DNA from: a bacterium
GTDB taxonomy: Bacteria > 4484-113 > JAFGCY01
Assembly: GCA_016932385.1 (NCBI GenBank)
Contig: JAFGCY010000033.1
Location: 1 to 63,804 of the forward strand
Reading direction: 5' to 3'
Length of the DNA: 63,804 nucleotides
In this document: positions 17,933 to 25,966 of the stretch, one piece after another
How the letters are laid out: each line of letters opens with the position of its first letter
Position numbering within the stretch: position 1 is the first letter of the stretch
Made by a program: the position numbers and the translations under genes
The notes under the pieces: generated by a model
Seen by the model: the letters and a program-made list of their open reading frames with translations, nothing else
Told to the model about the DNA's origin: nothing
Database searches by the model: none

Positions 17933-18351
17933 TTCCACTCACCCCGCAACAAGAGCACGGATTCCGTTGCCAGTTCCACAAAGATATCGTGATTGCTGGC
18001 GTTGACGTAATGATGGCCGGCGGTCAGGCTGGCCAGCTGCACCGGCACGCCGGCGGTCAGGTCGATCAGCGTGTCCCGCAGCGGATCGAACTCGCGGACG
18101 GCCAACTCGGTATAGGCCGGCTCCACGATCACCAGCTCCGTCCCCGGGCCGAGGCGCAGGCTGCGGCCCGCCGGGGCTTCCTCGCGGGCGAACTGCGCGT
18201 GCTGCGCGATATAGCTGACCGTGGCCAGCGGGTCGTCCTTGCCGCCGGGCTCCGCCGCCAGGACGCTGGCGAGCACCGCCAGCAGCCCGCCCAGCGCGGC
18301 CAGCGTCCACCAGAAACCGCGCCGGTTAGGTCGCTGAGTCTGCCTGATCAT
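17929..18351 (-). CDS. Membrane-anchored small envelope protein
   Basis: A 140-residue protein with a basic N-terminus, one transmembrane helix (about residues 14-33) and an outside domain of about 100 residues. That domain has beta-strand character (ELVIVEPAYTELAVREF, ATESVLLLRGEW). No family is recognised. ATG 18351 is preferred because GGAGG lies nine bases upstream and the membrane segment follows directly. It starts 26 bases inside the upstream gene and ends with an ATGA overlap into the DUF5693-like gene, so the four genes are probably co-translated. Confidence 0.7.
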   Translation of the reverse strand: MIRQTQRPNRRGFWWTLAALGGLLAVLASVLAAEPGGKDDPLATVSYIAQHAQFAREEAPAGRSLRLGPGTELVIVEPAYTELAVREFDPLRDTLIDLTAGVPVQLASLTAGHHYVNASNHDIFVELATESVLLLRGEWK

Positions 18352-19336
18352 CGGGATTATCCTCCTCGGGCGCCGGCTCCTCGTCACCATCCCCCGCGCC
18401 CTCTTCATCCTCGCCGCTGCCAGCTTCGGCGGATTCGTCACCGGCTGATTCATCGGCGGCGGCACTGCTCTCGTCGTCTTTCTCGGGATCCGCCGTGAAT
18501 ACTTCCTCCAGTTCCTTGAGCGAAGGGATCCGCCAGTGCTTGCCGCCGGAGTCGTCCGCGCCTTCCGCCGCGGCCTGCTCGCCGCGCGCGGCGGCCAGCG
18601 CCGCCTTCTCGTCCAGGCTCATGGAGTGCGCTTCGACAAAGATATAGCCTTCGTGCATGCGAACGTCCTCGATCGCCACGGACATCTTGAACTGGCCCAG
18701 GTCGAGCACCGGCGTCAGGGTGGAGAACACCGCTTTCAGCTCTTCGATGCCGATCGTCGCCCCGCCTAGCTCCAGGTCGGTCGCGATGAACCGAATGCGG
18801 TCCGAACCGTCGACCTCCAGCCGGCCGGCAGCGCCGACGCGCACCGCCGTCACCAAGAGGTTGATGTTGCCGGTAATCGTGACCAGGTCATCGGCCAGCG
18901 TGACCTCCACATCCTGTAAGCCCTTCTTCTGCAGCTCCTCGCCCCAGCGCTCCTTGAGCGCCTTCTCAGAAACCTTGAACGACAGCTCGCCATAGTCCAC
19001 CGAGGTCAGTTCGGCCTGGCCGGACACGAGTGTCTGCGGCAGGTCGAATTTGATGCCGGTGGCGTGGAATTCCACATCCTCCACGTTCAGGCCGCTGATC
19101 CGCGCCTCCGCGCTCTTGACGTAGAACTTGTCCACCTCGCCTTCGCAGGTATCGAGCAACGTGCCGCGCGTGATCCCCACGGTGCTGGACGGCGGCAGCA
19201 TGAATTCGCGCCGCACGGCGTCCTCCAGCAGGCCGTCCAGGCGGGGCAGCAGGTAGTAATAGGCCGCGACCCCGGCGACGGCGATGAGCAGCACCAGCGC
19301 CAGGGAGCAGTTCGCAAGTCGTTTAATGCATCCCAT
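18326..19336 (-). CDS. DUF2993 (LmeA)-like envelope protein with acidic tail
   Basis: A 336-residue protein. An N-terminal transmembrane or signal segment (about 10-28) is followed by a lipid-binding-like beta-rich domain (about 30-240) with short amphipathic strands such as GIKFDLPQTLVSGQAELT. This suggests the DUF2993/LmeA family, known in actinobacterial envelope biogenesis. The last 60 residues are nearly all Asp, Glu, Ser, Ala and Gly, an unusual acidic low-complexity tail. ATG 19336 overlaps the previous stop as TAATG, which fixes the start. Confidence 0.6.
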   Translation of the reverse strand: MGCIKRLANCSLALVLLIAVAGVAAYYYLLPRLDGLLEDAVRREFMLPPSSTVGITRGTLLDTCEGEVDKFYVKSAEARISGLNVEDVEFHATGIKFDLPQTLVSGQAELTSVDYGELSFKVSEKALKERWGEELQKKGLQDVEVTLADDLVTITGNINLLVTAVRVGAAGRLEVDGSDRIRFIATDLELGGATIGIEELKAVFSTLTPVLDLGQFKMSVAIEDVRMHEGYIFVEAHSMSLDEKAALAAARGEQAAAEGADDSGGKHWRIPSLKELEEVFTADPEKDDESSAAADESAGDESAEAGSGEDEEGAGDGDEEPAPEEDNPDDQADSAT

Positions 19337-21594
19337 TATGAAACATCCACCAACCAAGTACTCAGTCTGGCAGCCTCGTCCGGCTCGGTACCCTGGATCC
19401 GGTCCATTAGCTGATTGTTGTTTTCGAAGTCCGTCTCGATCGGAATCATGATCGGAGCGGTTAAATGATCCAGTACCTCACCCAGCTGGTTTTCGTTGAG
19501 TATATACTCGATCGGGCTGTTACCCGTCATGAAGTCGACGGCGATCTGCTCCGGCGCGCGGTCGGTCAGGTCGTAGAACAGCTGCGGATCGACATTCAGT
19601 TCGACGAAGTTCGGCCCGACGGTATGGCTGATGTACCATTCCTGCAGGCCCAGCGGCTCCGGCTCGTTGTCGGTCCAGTAGATATCGGCACTGGAGTAGT
19701 TGTGCCGCGTGTAGGTGTAGTACTGGCCCGACGTGCCCTCGGGCCGGAAACGGCCCAGGCTGTAGAACAGGCTGATCCGGTTGCCGAAATCGTCATCGGC
19801 GGAATCGCAGATGATGAAATCGTTGGCCAGGCCGTCGCCGTTGAAGTCCGCCAGCTCGATCCGCGACGGCTCCAAAGCGCCCGTCAGGTAGTTGATCAGC
19901 TTGCTTTCCCAGGCCAACGCTCCGGCCTCGCGTGTCGTGGGCAGGATGAACATTGTCTGGTGCGTCTCGTCGACGGAGCCATCGGCCACGCCGTCCACGA
20001 CCACCACGCTGTCGTAGCTGGTGGACGTGCTGGCGGTGTCGTAGACCAGCAGGTGGCGCGGGTCACCGACGAAAGTGACCACCGCGGCTTCCGCCGCGAA
20101 GTCCACCGGGTCCGTCTCGTTGTCGAACACGGCGATCGCGCCTAGTGGAGTGCCGCTGTCGTTGGTCTCGCGCGCTCCGCTCTCGTCGTGCGGGAAGAAG
20201 GACACGGCGACATCAGTTTTTGAGCCAAACAGCTCGCCGAGGGCGACGCCCGTAATTTCGCCCGTTACACGCAGCGTCGGCCCCGGCGTAAACAGCCCCG
20301 CGTCATCGTTGATAAACACACGCGCGACGTCCTGGTCCGCGCCGAGGTCGGCATCCCCGGCCGCGCCGCGGTCGGCGACGACCAGGTCCGGCGCGGCGCC
20401 GGCCAGCACGCCCTGGTTGATCGACACCGGCTCGTCGCCCACGGGCAGGGACGCGCTCAAGGCCCATTCGTAGGTGGGATCATCTTCCTCGGTCTCGCCG
20501 GGGATCTCGGTGCGGTAGAACAGCTGGACTTCGTTGGTCTCCTCGCCGGCAACCAACACGGCCACGTCCGTCAGGCCGTCGGCGTTGAACGTCCCAACCG
20601 TCCAGTCCAGCGGCGTGCCGGTGATCAACTCGTCGGCGCCGTAAGCCGTGAATCCGCCGGCGCCGTCGCCGGCCAGCACGCGCAACCGGCCCGCAGTGCC
20701 GTCATCGCCCGCATAGAGCACCAGCAGGTCCTGCAGCAGATCGCCGGTCAACTCAGCGGCCTCCACGCGGATCGGCGCGATCAACTCGGCGCCGATACTA
20801 GCGGGAATGTCCGCGGCGGTTTCGTAGTAGATCGGATCGGTCAGGTCCGGCTCTTGCCCGAAGACATGCTGGACCTTGTTATCCAACCGGCAGGCGACGG
20901 CGATATCCGTGATCGCGCCCGCGACGTTGATCAGCGCGCCGGTGGCGTCGTAGACCGGGCCATCGTTGAAATAGCCCGTCGCCGTATCGACCGGATTGCG
21001 CCCGACTTTCAGCGTGCTGGGCAGGCGTGGCCGCTGCAGGGTCCAGGCCTCGCTGCCGCCGTTGACGGTCGGGTGGAACAGCACATACAGCTCCCAGTTC
21101 CGACCGCGGTTGCCCAGGCTCAGTTCCGGCCGCGGCCGGTCCTCGTCCGCCATCACGGCGGTCGAGTTGGGCTGGGCCTTGGTGAAGTTGAAGACCATGT
21201 AATACCAGATCCGCGGCGACAGCTCCCCGGTGGTCCGGAAGACGATCTGCACCTTGGTCGGATCGGGCAGGATATCGTCCGCGTCGCCGTGCCGCAGCAA
21301 ACCGTCCACCGTCGGGCCGGGAATGTCCTCCTCGACGACCAGCCGCGTGTTCAGGTCCACCTCGGTGATCTCGGCGATCGTATACTTCCCGTTATTCTCG
21401 GTGGACTCGAAGATCTCGATCTGCTCGCCGACATAGAAATTATCACCCAGCTCGCCGGGGATCACGAAGTACTTGTCATCGACGTTGACGTCGATCACGT
21501 TGTACTCAGTGTGAATCAGCCAGTCCACGTCGTGGGCGCAGCCCACCAGGCAGACCGCCAGGATTACCAGTCCGCGGCGCAAGTTGTTAACCAT
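19336..21594 (-). CDS. FG-GAP/VCBS-type beta-propeller lipoprotein
   Basis: A 752-residue exported lipoprotein, first gene of the operon. The signal peptide ends in lipobox LVGC. The middle (about residues 200-600) holds repeats such as DLLQDLLVLYAGDDGT, FNADGLTDVAVLVAG and DFNGDGLANDFIICDS, typical of FG-GAP/VCBS blades with calcium loops. The N-terminal 100 residues have separate beta strands; the C-terminus has no match. A longer frame exists upstream, but ATG 21594 is chosen because the lipoprotein signal starts there and TATAAT lies six bases before it. The operon runs on through 15929. Confidence 0.8.
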   Translation of the reverse strand: MVNNLRRGLVILAVCLVGCAHDVDWLIHTEYNVIDVNVDDKYFVIPGELGDNFYVGEQIEIFESTENNGKYTIAEITEVDLNTRLVVEEDIPGPTVDGLLRHGDADDILPDPTKVQIVFRTTGELSPRIWYYMVFNFTKAQPNSTAVMADEDRPRPELSLGNRGRNWELYVLFHPTVNGGSEAWTLQRPRLPSTLKVGRNPVDTATGYFNDGPVYDATGALINVAGAITDIAVACRLDNKVQHVFGQEPDLTDPIYYETAADIPASIGAELIAPIRVEAAELTGDLLQDLLVLYAGDDGTAGRLRVLAGDGAGGFTAYGADELITGTPLDWTVGTFNADGLTDVAVLVAGEETNEVQLFYRTEIPGETEEDDPTYEWALSASLPVGDEPVSINQGVLAGAAPDLVVADRGAAGDADLGADQDVARVFINDDAGLFTPGPTLRVTGEITGVALGELFGSKTDVAVSFFPHDESGARETNDSGTPLGAIAVFDNETDPVDFAAEAAVVTFVGDPRHLLVYDTASTSTSYDSVVVVDGVADGSVDETHQTMFILPTTREAGALAWESKLINYLTGALEPSRIELADFNGDGLANDFIICDSADDDFGNRISLFYSLGRFRPEGTSGQYYTYTRHNYSSADIYWTDNEPEPLGLQEWYISHTVGPNFVELNVDPQLFYDLTDRAPEQIAVDFMTGNSPIEYILNENQLGEVLDHLTAPIMIPIETDFENNNQLMDRIQGTEPDEAARLSTWLVDVS

Positions 21595-21632
21595 CGCGTT
21601 ATTATAATAAGGCACAGGTCGTTGCATACAAT
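21595..21632. promoter_or_regulatory. Divergent promoters of the lipoprotein operon and xer
   Basis: Minus strand: TATAAT (21606-21601), six bases, then ATG 21594, a leaderless start. Plus strand: TACAAT (21627-21632) gives a transcript start near 21639 and a short leader with GGAGG at 21648-21652 before ATG 21662. The two -10 boxes are only 20 bases apart, so the promoters probably compete. Confidence 0.65.
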
Positions 21633-21661
21633 CAGAACGCGGCGGCCGGAGGGTCTGTTCG

Positions 21662-22606
21662 ATGAAAGGCAGCGTGGATCTGGCGGCTTTCGCCGAGTAC
21701 CTGGAGCGCATCCAGGGCAAATCCCGCGCCACCGGCACCGCCTACGTCAACGACATCGAAGCCTTCAGCGGCTATTGCCGCGACCACGGGCTGAGTATCG
21801 AGCAGGGCCTGACGCGCACCCAGGCCGGCCTGTACCTGGTGGAGCGCATCGGCGACCACCGGCGCGCGGCGGAGGATGCCGCCCGATTGTCGGCGCGTTC
21901 CGGCGCGCGGGCCGTCAGCGCCTTGAAAGCCCTGGCGCAATTCCTGGTCTTCAGCGGCCGATTACCGGAAAACCCGCTAGCCGGCTTCAAGCCGCCGAAG
22001 TACTCGCGCAAGCTGCCGCCCTACTTCTCCAGCGAGGAGATGCGCGCGTTGGTCTGCGCCTTCGACGACGCCGGCGCCGATGCGCCGCTGCTGATCCGCA
22101 ACGCGGCGATCCTGCACCTGCTCTACGCCACCGGCCTGCGCGTCAGCGAATGCGCCGGCCTGGACCTGGCGGCGGTCGATGAACGCCAGCGGCTGGTCCA
22201 GGTCCTCGGCAAGGGCAACCGGCGGCGGATCGTACCCTACGGCGAGCATGCCGCCCGGGCCCTGCGGCGTTATCTGAACAAGGCGCGGCCGGCGCTGGCC
22301 ACCGCGACAAGCGGCGCGGCGGTCTGGCTGAATCACCGTGGCGGCCGGCTGAGCGCCCGGGCGATCCGCAACGTCCTCGACGCCGCCGTGCTGCGTGCCG
22401 GCCAGCTCAAGCACGTCAGCCCGCACAAGCTGCGCCACGCCTGCGCCACGCACCTGCTGGAAGGCGGGGCGGATGTGCGCCTGGTGCAGGAGTTCCTCGG
22501 CCACGAGACGATCAACACCACGCAGATCTATACGCAGATCACGCGCACGCACCTGCGCGACGTCTACGAAAAAACCCACCCACGGGCGGAACGGAAGAAG
22601 CCCTAG
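21662..22606 (+). CDS. Tyrosine recombinase of the XerC/XerD type
   Basis: A 314-residue recombinase with an N-terminal SAM-like DNA-binding domain (about 1-100) and a C-terminal catalytic domain. Active-site elements are the Arg of TGLRVSECAGL, the Lys in LGKGNRRRIVPYG, H-K-L-R-H-A-C-A-T-H-L-L, G-H-E-T-I-N-T-T and the nucleophile Tyr in QIYTQI. The length is standard for Xer proteins that resolve chromosome dimers. No neighbouring integron or phage features suggest a mobile integrase. Its stop shares the palindrome CTAG (22603-22606) with the convergent holB stop. XerC versus XerD cannot be told from this window. Confidence 0.9.
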   Translation: MKGSVDLAAFAEYLERIQGKSRATGTAYVNDIEAFSGYCRDHGLSIEQGLTRTQAGLYLVERIGDHRRAAEDAARLSARSGARAVSALKALAQFLVFSGRLPENPLAGFKPPKYSRKLPPYFSSEEMRALVCAFDDAGADAPLLIRNAAILHLLYATGLRVSECAGLDLAAVDERQRLVQVLGKGNRRRIVPYGEHAARALRRYLNKARPALATATSGAAVWLNHRGGRLSARAIRNVLDAAVLRAGQLKHVSPHKLRHACATHLLEGGADVRLVQEFLGHETINTTQIYTQITRTHLRDVYEKTHPRAERKKP

Positions 22607-23631
22607 CTAAGCCCCAGCTCGAAGGCGGCCTGGGCCAGGGCCGGATCGACGTTGGCGCTGATGCGCTGCTTGAGCTGCCACAGCTCCTCGGCGAAGCCGG
22701 GCCGCGGCGGGGCGGTGGCTAAGAGCCACCAGCTGGCGCGGTCGTAGGCACTGAGCAACGCCTGGCGCTTGAGCTCGTTCAGGCGCACCTTCAGGCCTCT
22801 GTCAGCCTCGGTCTTGGGCTTGGCCAGTTTGTGCTCGGCCTCGTCCTCGCTCAGCCCGGCATCGGCCAGCTGCTTGGCCCACAGCGCGGCCAGCTCCAGC
22901 GCGGCCAGGTCGGCCGCGGCGTGGGCAATCCCGCGCCCGGCCAACAGCGCTCCGGCCAGCCGCTTCACGTTACCGCGCCAGCTGTCGTCCCCGGCCAGCG
23001 CCAGCGCATCCACATAGCGCCCGCCAGCCATCCGCACGGCCTCGACGGCGGTCTCCGTCGCCACGGAGGCGTCCTCGGCCACGACTGGCGCCAGCCGCTC
23101 CACCGGCTCGGCCAGCAGCCGCACCTTCTGGCCGCGGCTGAGGATCGTCGGCAGCAACAGCTCCGGGCGGTCGGTGACGAGGATGAACACCGTCTGCTCC
23201 GGCGCCTCCTCGAACAGCTTCAGCATCTGGTTGCTGGTCGTCTCGTTCAAGTGATGCGCGTCGTCGATCAGAAAGATCCGATGGCTCAACAGCGTCGGGT
23301 GCAATAAGGCGCTTCTGAACCCGCCGACCTCCTCCTCGACCTGGCCGACGGTGATGTCCTGGCTGCGCGGCCTCAGCGTGACATATTCCGGCTGCTCGCC
23401 CCGCGCGATCGAGCGGCAGGCGTAGCACGCGCCGCAGAACGCCAGTCGCGGGGACTCGCGGTTCGCTTCGCAGACCAGCGCACGGGCGAGGATCGTCGCC
23501 AGCGTGGTCTTGCCCAATCCGCGCTGGCCCATGATCAGGAGCGTGCCGGCCAACCGCCGCTTGGCCAGGTAGGCGTTGAGCAGGCTGATCGCCTGTTGTT
23601 GTCCGCGGAACTGGTCGGCGCGTTCGAGCAT
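22603..23631 (-). CDS. holB: DNA polymerase III delta' subunit (clamp loader)
   Basis: A 342-residue AAA+ protein of the clamp-loader complex. The P-loop is GQRGLGKTT (about residues 35-43). A zinc-binding module with cysteines in LVCEAN...FCGACYACRS follows. IFLIDDAHHLNETTSNQMLKLFEEAP is the characteristic Walker B and clamp-loader motif. The usual SRC motif reads LSRGQKVRL, so its Cys is replaced. It starts six bases after the yaaR stop. The yaaR-holB order matches Firmicutes such as Bacillus, where tmk is also nearby; tmk is absent here. Confidence 0.87.
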   Translation of the reverse strand: MLERADQFRGQQQAISLLNAYLAKRRLAGTLLIMGQRGLGKTTLATILARALVCEANRESPRLAFCGACYACRSIARGEQPEYVTLRPRSQDITVGQVEEEVGGFRSALLHPTLLSHRIFLIDDAHHLNETTSNQMLKLFEEAPEQTVFILVTDRPELLLPTILSRGQKVRLLAEPVERLAPVVAEDASVATETAVEAVRMAGGRYVDALALAGDDSWRGNVKRLAGALLAGRGIAHAAADLAALELAALWAKQLADAGLSEDEAEHKLAKPKTEADRGLKVRLNELKRQALLSAYDRASWWLLATAPPRPGFAEELWQLKQRISANVDPALAQAAFELGLS

Positions 23632-23637
23632 GGCTGT

Positions 23638-24069
23638 TTAATTGTAAAGGTCGACGACCAGGCCCTTGATCTGGTCGATCAGCGTGGCGGTTTTGAGCAG
23701 GTCCTGCTGGCGGCCCAGGACGGCGTCGGCCAGGTCGGCCAGCGCCAGGTCGATGCGGGCGATCGTCGAGAAGACCTTCTGCGACAAGCCCAGCGTGGCT
23801 TCGCTGTTGACCTTCATGCTGGTGTTGACCGCCTGGTCGAGGAAGCGCCGCACCGCGTACTTGTACTGCTCCAGGTGCTCGCCGGTCGGGTCGCTGGCCA
23901 GGGCGGTACCCGTTTTCGCGATCTCCTCCACCAGCGGCAGCACATCGGTGGGGATCCCGCCGCCGGAGTACTCCGGCTCGGGCTCGGTGCCGGCCGCGTT
24001 CTTGCGCTTGGCGCGCTTAACGCCGGGCAGCGCACCCATTCCCTGGCCGAGCGGATCGATCTTGGTCAC
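23638..24069 (-). CDS. YaaR-family (DUF327) protein
   Basis: A 143-residue mostly helical protein. The central part (ALASDPTGEHLEQYKYAVRRFLDQAVNTSMKV split by predicted turns) and the last 60 helical residues resemble the YaaR/DUF327 family. The position directly before holB supports this: in Bacillus the order is yaaQ-yaaR-holB. The molecular function of YaaR is not established. GTG 24069 is eight bases after a TATAAT box, so the transcript is probably leaderless. The first 40 residues are low complexity and rich in Gly, Glu and Pro. Confidence 0.75.
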   Translation of the reverse strand: MTKIDPLGQGMGALPGVKRAKRKNAAGTEPEPEYSGGGIPTDVLPLVEEIAKTGTALASDPTGEHLEQYKYAVRRFLDQAVNTSMKVNSEATLGLSQKVFSTIARIDLALADLADAVLGRQQDLLKTATLIDQIKGLVVDLYN

Positions 24070-24357
24070 GGCTATGGATTATACCGGCGGATGTTGGGGA
24101 GTAGCGCAAGCCCCCGCGCTCGCGCTCCGATGGTAGCGCGGCCACGCCAGGGCGTGGCTGCGTCCAACAAGGAAAAGTGGAAAGTGAAAGAAGAAAGGCC
24201 TCTGGGCAGGCAGCGGGTTTCAAGTTGCTTTCACTTTTGGTTTCCACTTTCACTCGCTCGCACAAGCAGGGGCGCTTGTGCTACTACATAATTGGACGCA
24301 AGCGGAGACGCTCGCGCTACCCCACTTCGGCCTGTGACCCAATCCCTTTGGCCTTCC
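24070..24357. repeat. REP/BIME-like repeat island with the yaaR promoter
   Basis: No gene lies here. The yaaR -10 box (TATAAT, minus strand, 24083-24078) sits at one edge. GTAG (24101-24104) borders a hairpin of AGCGCAAG/CTCGCGCT arms. A second GTAG (24133-24136) borders GCCACGCC/GGCGTGGC arms. The middle has purine words (gtggaaagtgaaag) and, further right, their complements (ctttcac, ccactttcac). GCACAAGC/GCTTGTGC arms at 24260-24281 are followed by CTAC, the reverse orientation. A degenerate unit (gacgcaagcg...cgctac) runs to the stop of the next gene. Confidence 0.7.
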
Positions 24358-25584
24358 CTACTCCGCCAACTCCACCACCGTGAAGCTCAGCGTGGTGTTC
24401 TGCGTGCTCGGGTCGACCCGCAGGTAGCCAGCTACCAGGTGGTCGTCGACGATCACCGCCTCGATGCCGTTGAAGCGGCTCTGGCCCAGTTCCTCGACCA
24501 GCGTGATCGTCCGCCAGTCGTTATGGTGGCTGGGCAGCGGCCCGGCGGCGACAAACGCGAACAGTGCGGTTTCGGCCTCGAAGGCCACCACCGGCCGGTC
24601 GCCCCAGTACAGCATATCGGTACTGCCCAGCATCTCCCAGGCGATCAGGTCATGCACCTGCCAGGTCGGGCTGTCCTCCAGCGCATCCGCCGTCAACGCG
24701 ACGCGCAAGACAGGCGGTTCGCCCTGGATGAACACCACGCCGGCGCCGGTCCCCCGCGCCGCGAAACTCGCTCCGCTATAGCTGATGCCGGCCTGGTTGT
24801 CGGTCAGGATCGTCAGGTCCTCTTCGCCTGTCTGCCCGGGCTCCCGCAGCAGGCCCAGGCGCATGTGGTCGCGCTGGAGATACGCCAGCGCCGGCGTGCC
24901 GTCCAGGTCCAGCAACCCCAGGCAGGTCGAAACATCCGGATACGACTTGAGTTCGGTGGTCTCCCAATCCCGTTCCTCGGCCGCCGGTTCACAATGATGC
25001 AGCACCGGATACCGGGTCTCGCGGTCGCGCGAGACGATGGTCAGCCGCCCGTCGGTTAACCCGATCGTACGCCAGATGCTGTCGACCTGGCTGTCCGGAA
25101 TTTCCTCTAGCTGCCAGCTGAACGGATTGGCCGGATCGGCAGCGACGCACGCTGCCAGCATGCGGCGACTTTCCTCCCGCCGGCCGGCGATGTAGGCAAC
25201 GTACGCGCTCGTCTCGTCAGCGGCAAGCAGGACGAACCTGATCTTCGGCTCCGGATCGACCAGCAGGCAGACCCAGTCGCCGGCAACCTGGGGCACGGGT
25301 TTGCTGGCTAGCGCCACGTACAATCCCGTGGGCGAGGCGTAGGCCGCGATCGGCCGACCGGCGAAAACGCCCAGATCGAAAAACTCCGGCCCCCACTCGG
25401 CCAGGCCCACGTCGTAGGCCGTCAGGTCGGCCTTGACGAACGGTAGGGTGGAGGACATCGCCTTGACGGTGGAAACCACCGTCTCGACCTTCTTCGGGCA
25501 GCCGGTGGTGGCCAGCGCGGTCCCGGCCAGCACGATAGCGATCAGCGCGCGCCAAGCTGTAACGTTGAATTCCCTTACTGCCAT
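24358..25584 (-). CDS. Lipoprotein with propeller-like repeats
   Basis: A 408-residue exported lipoprotein with lipobox ATTGC near residue 29. The mature part contains repeated strand motifs (GRPIAAYASPTGLYVALAS, GDRPVVAFEAETALFAFVA, VIVDDHLVAGYLRV), suggesting a beta-propeller like the second half of the 176-2854 protein. No catalytic residues stand out. ATG 25584 lies six bases after a TATAAT box, a leaderless start. It is flanked on both sides by REP-like islands and appears to form its own transcription unit. Confidence 0.75.
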   Translation of the reverse strand: MAVREFNVTAWRALIAIVLAGTALATTGCPKKVETVVSTVKAMSSTLPFVKADLTAYDVGLAEWGPEFFDLGVFAGRPIAAYASPTGLYVALASKPVPQVAGDWVCLLVDPEPKIRFVLLAADETSAYVAYIAGRREESRRMLAACVAADPANPFSWQLEEIPDSQVDSIWRTIGLTDGRLTIVSRDRETRYPVLHHCEPAAEERDWETTELKSYPDVSTCLGLLDLDGTPALAYLQRDHMRLGLLREPGQTGEEDLTILTDNQAGISYSGASFAARGTGAGVVFIQGEPPVLRVALTADALEDSPTWQVHDLIAWEMLGSTDMLYWGDRPVVAFEAETALFAFVAAGPLPSHHNDWRTITLVEELGQSRFNGIEAVIVDDHLVAGYLRVDPSTQNTTLSFTVVELAE

Positions 25585-25966
25585 ATTGGGATTATAACGG
25601 CGGATGATGGGGAGTAGCGCAAGCCCCCGTGCTTGCGCGAAGAAGTATAAGCAGTAAGTATAAGGACTCTGATCAATATAGAGCTCTTAGGTCTGTATCG
25701 GCCCTTCTGAATTCCTGGAAAATCAGAAAAAATTACTAGAAATCCCTCTGGCGTGATGATTACCAACGTACTTAAACTTACGACTTAAACTTAAACTGCC
25801 TCGCACAAGCAGGGGCGCTTGTGCTACTGCATGATTGGACGCAAGCGGGGACGCTTGTGCTACTGCATGATTGGACGCAAGCGGGGACGCTCGCGCTACT
25901 GGCCAATTGGACGCAGACGGGCCGTCCGCGCTACGCCCGCTTTGGCCTTGTCCCGGTGGCCTGCCC
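25585..25966. repeat. REP/BIME-like repeat island with a promoter
   Basis: No gene lies here. The minus-strand TATAAT at 25596-25591 serves the 24358-25584 gene. The 48 bases from 25591 match those from 24078 except at four positions. GTAG (25614-25617) borders a hairpin with arms GCGCAAGC/GCTTGCGC. Internal words (agtataag, cttaaactta) are roughly self-complementary across the island. GCACAAGC/GCTTGTGC arms (25803-25824) with CTAC are followed by three degenerate tandem units of about 36 bp to 25931, each starting near attggacgca and ending CTAC. The island abuts the moxR stop region. Confidence 0.7.

Noticed and set aside
20854..22182. A 442-residue plus-strand frame spanning the lipoprotein and xer genes
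   Set aside because: It overlaps two well-supported genes on either strand and shows antisense-type composition with no domain.
25803..25931. CRISPR-like array of about 36-bp units
   Set aside because: Units are adjacent without distinct spacers, diverge quickly and form hairpins with CTAC borders, so REP-type tandem repeats fit better; no cas genes are present.
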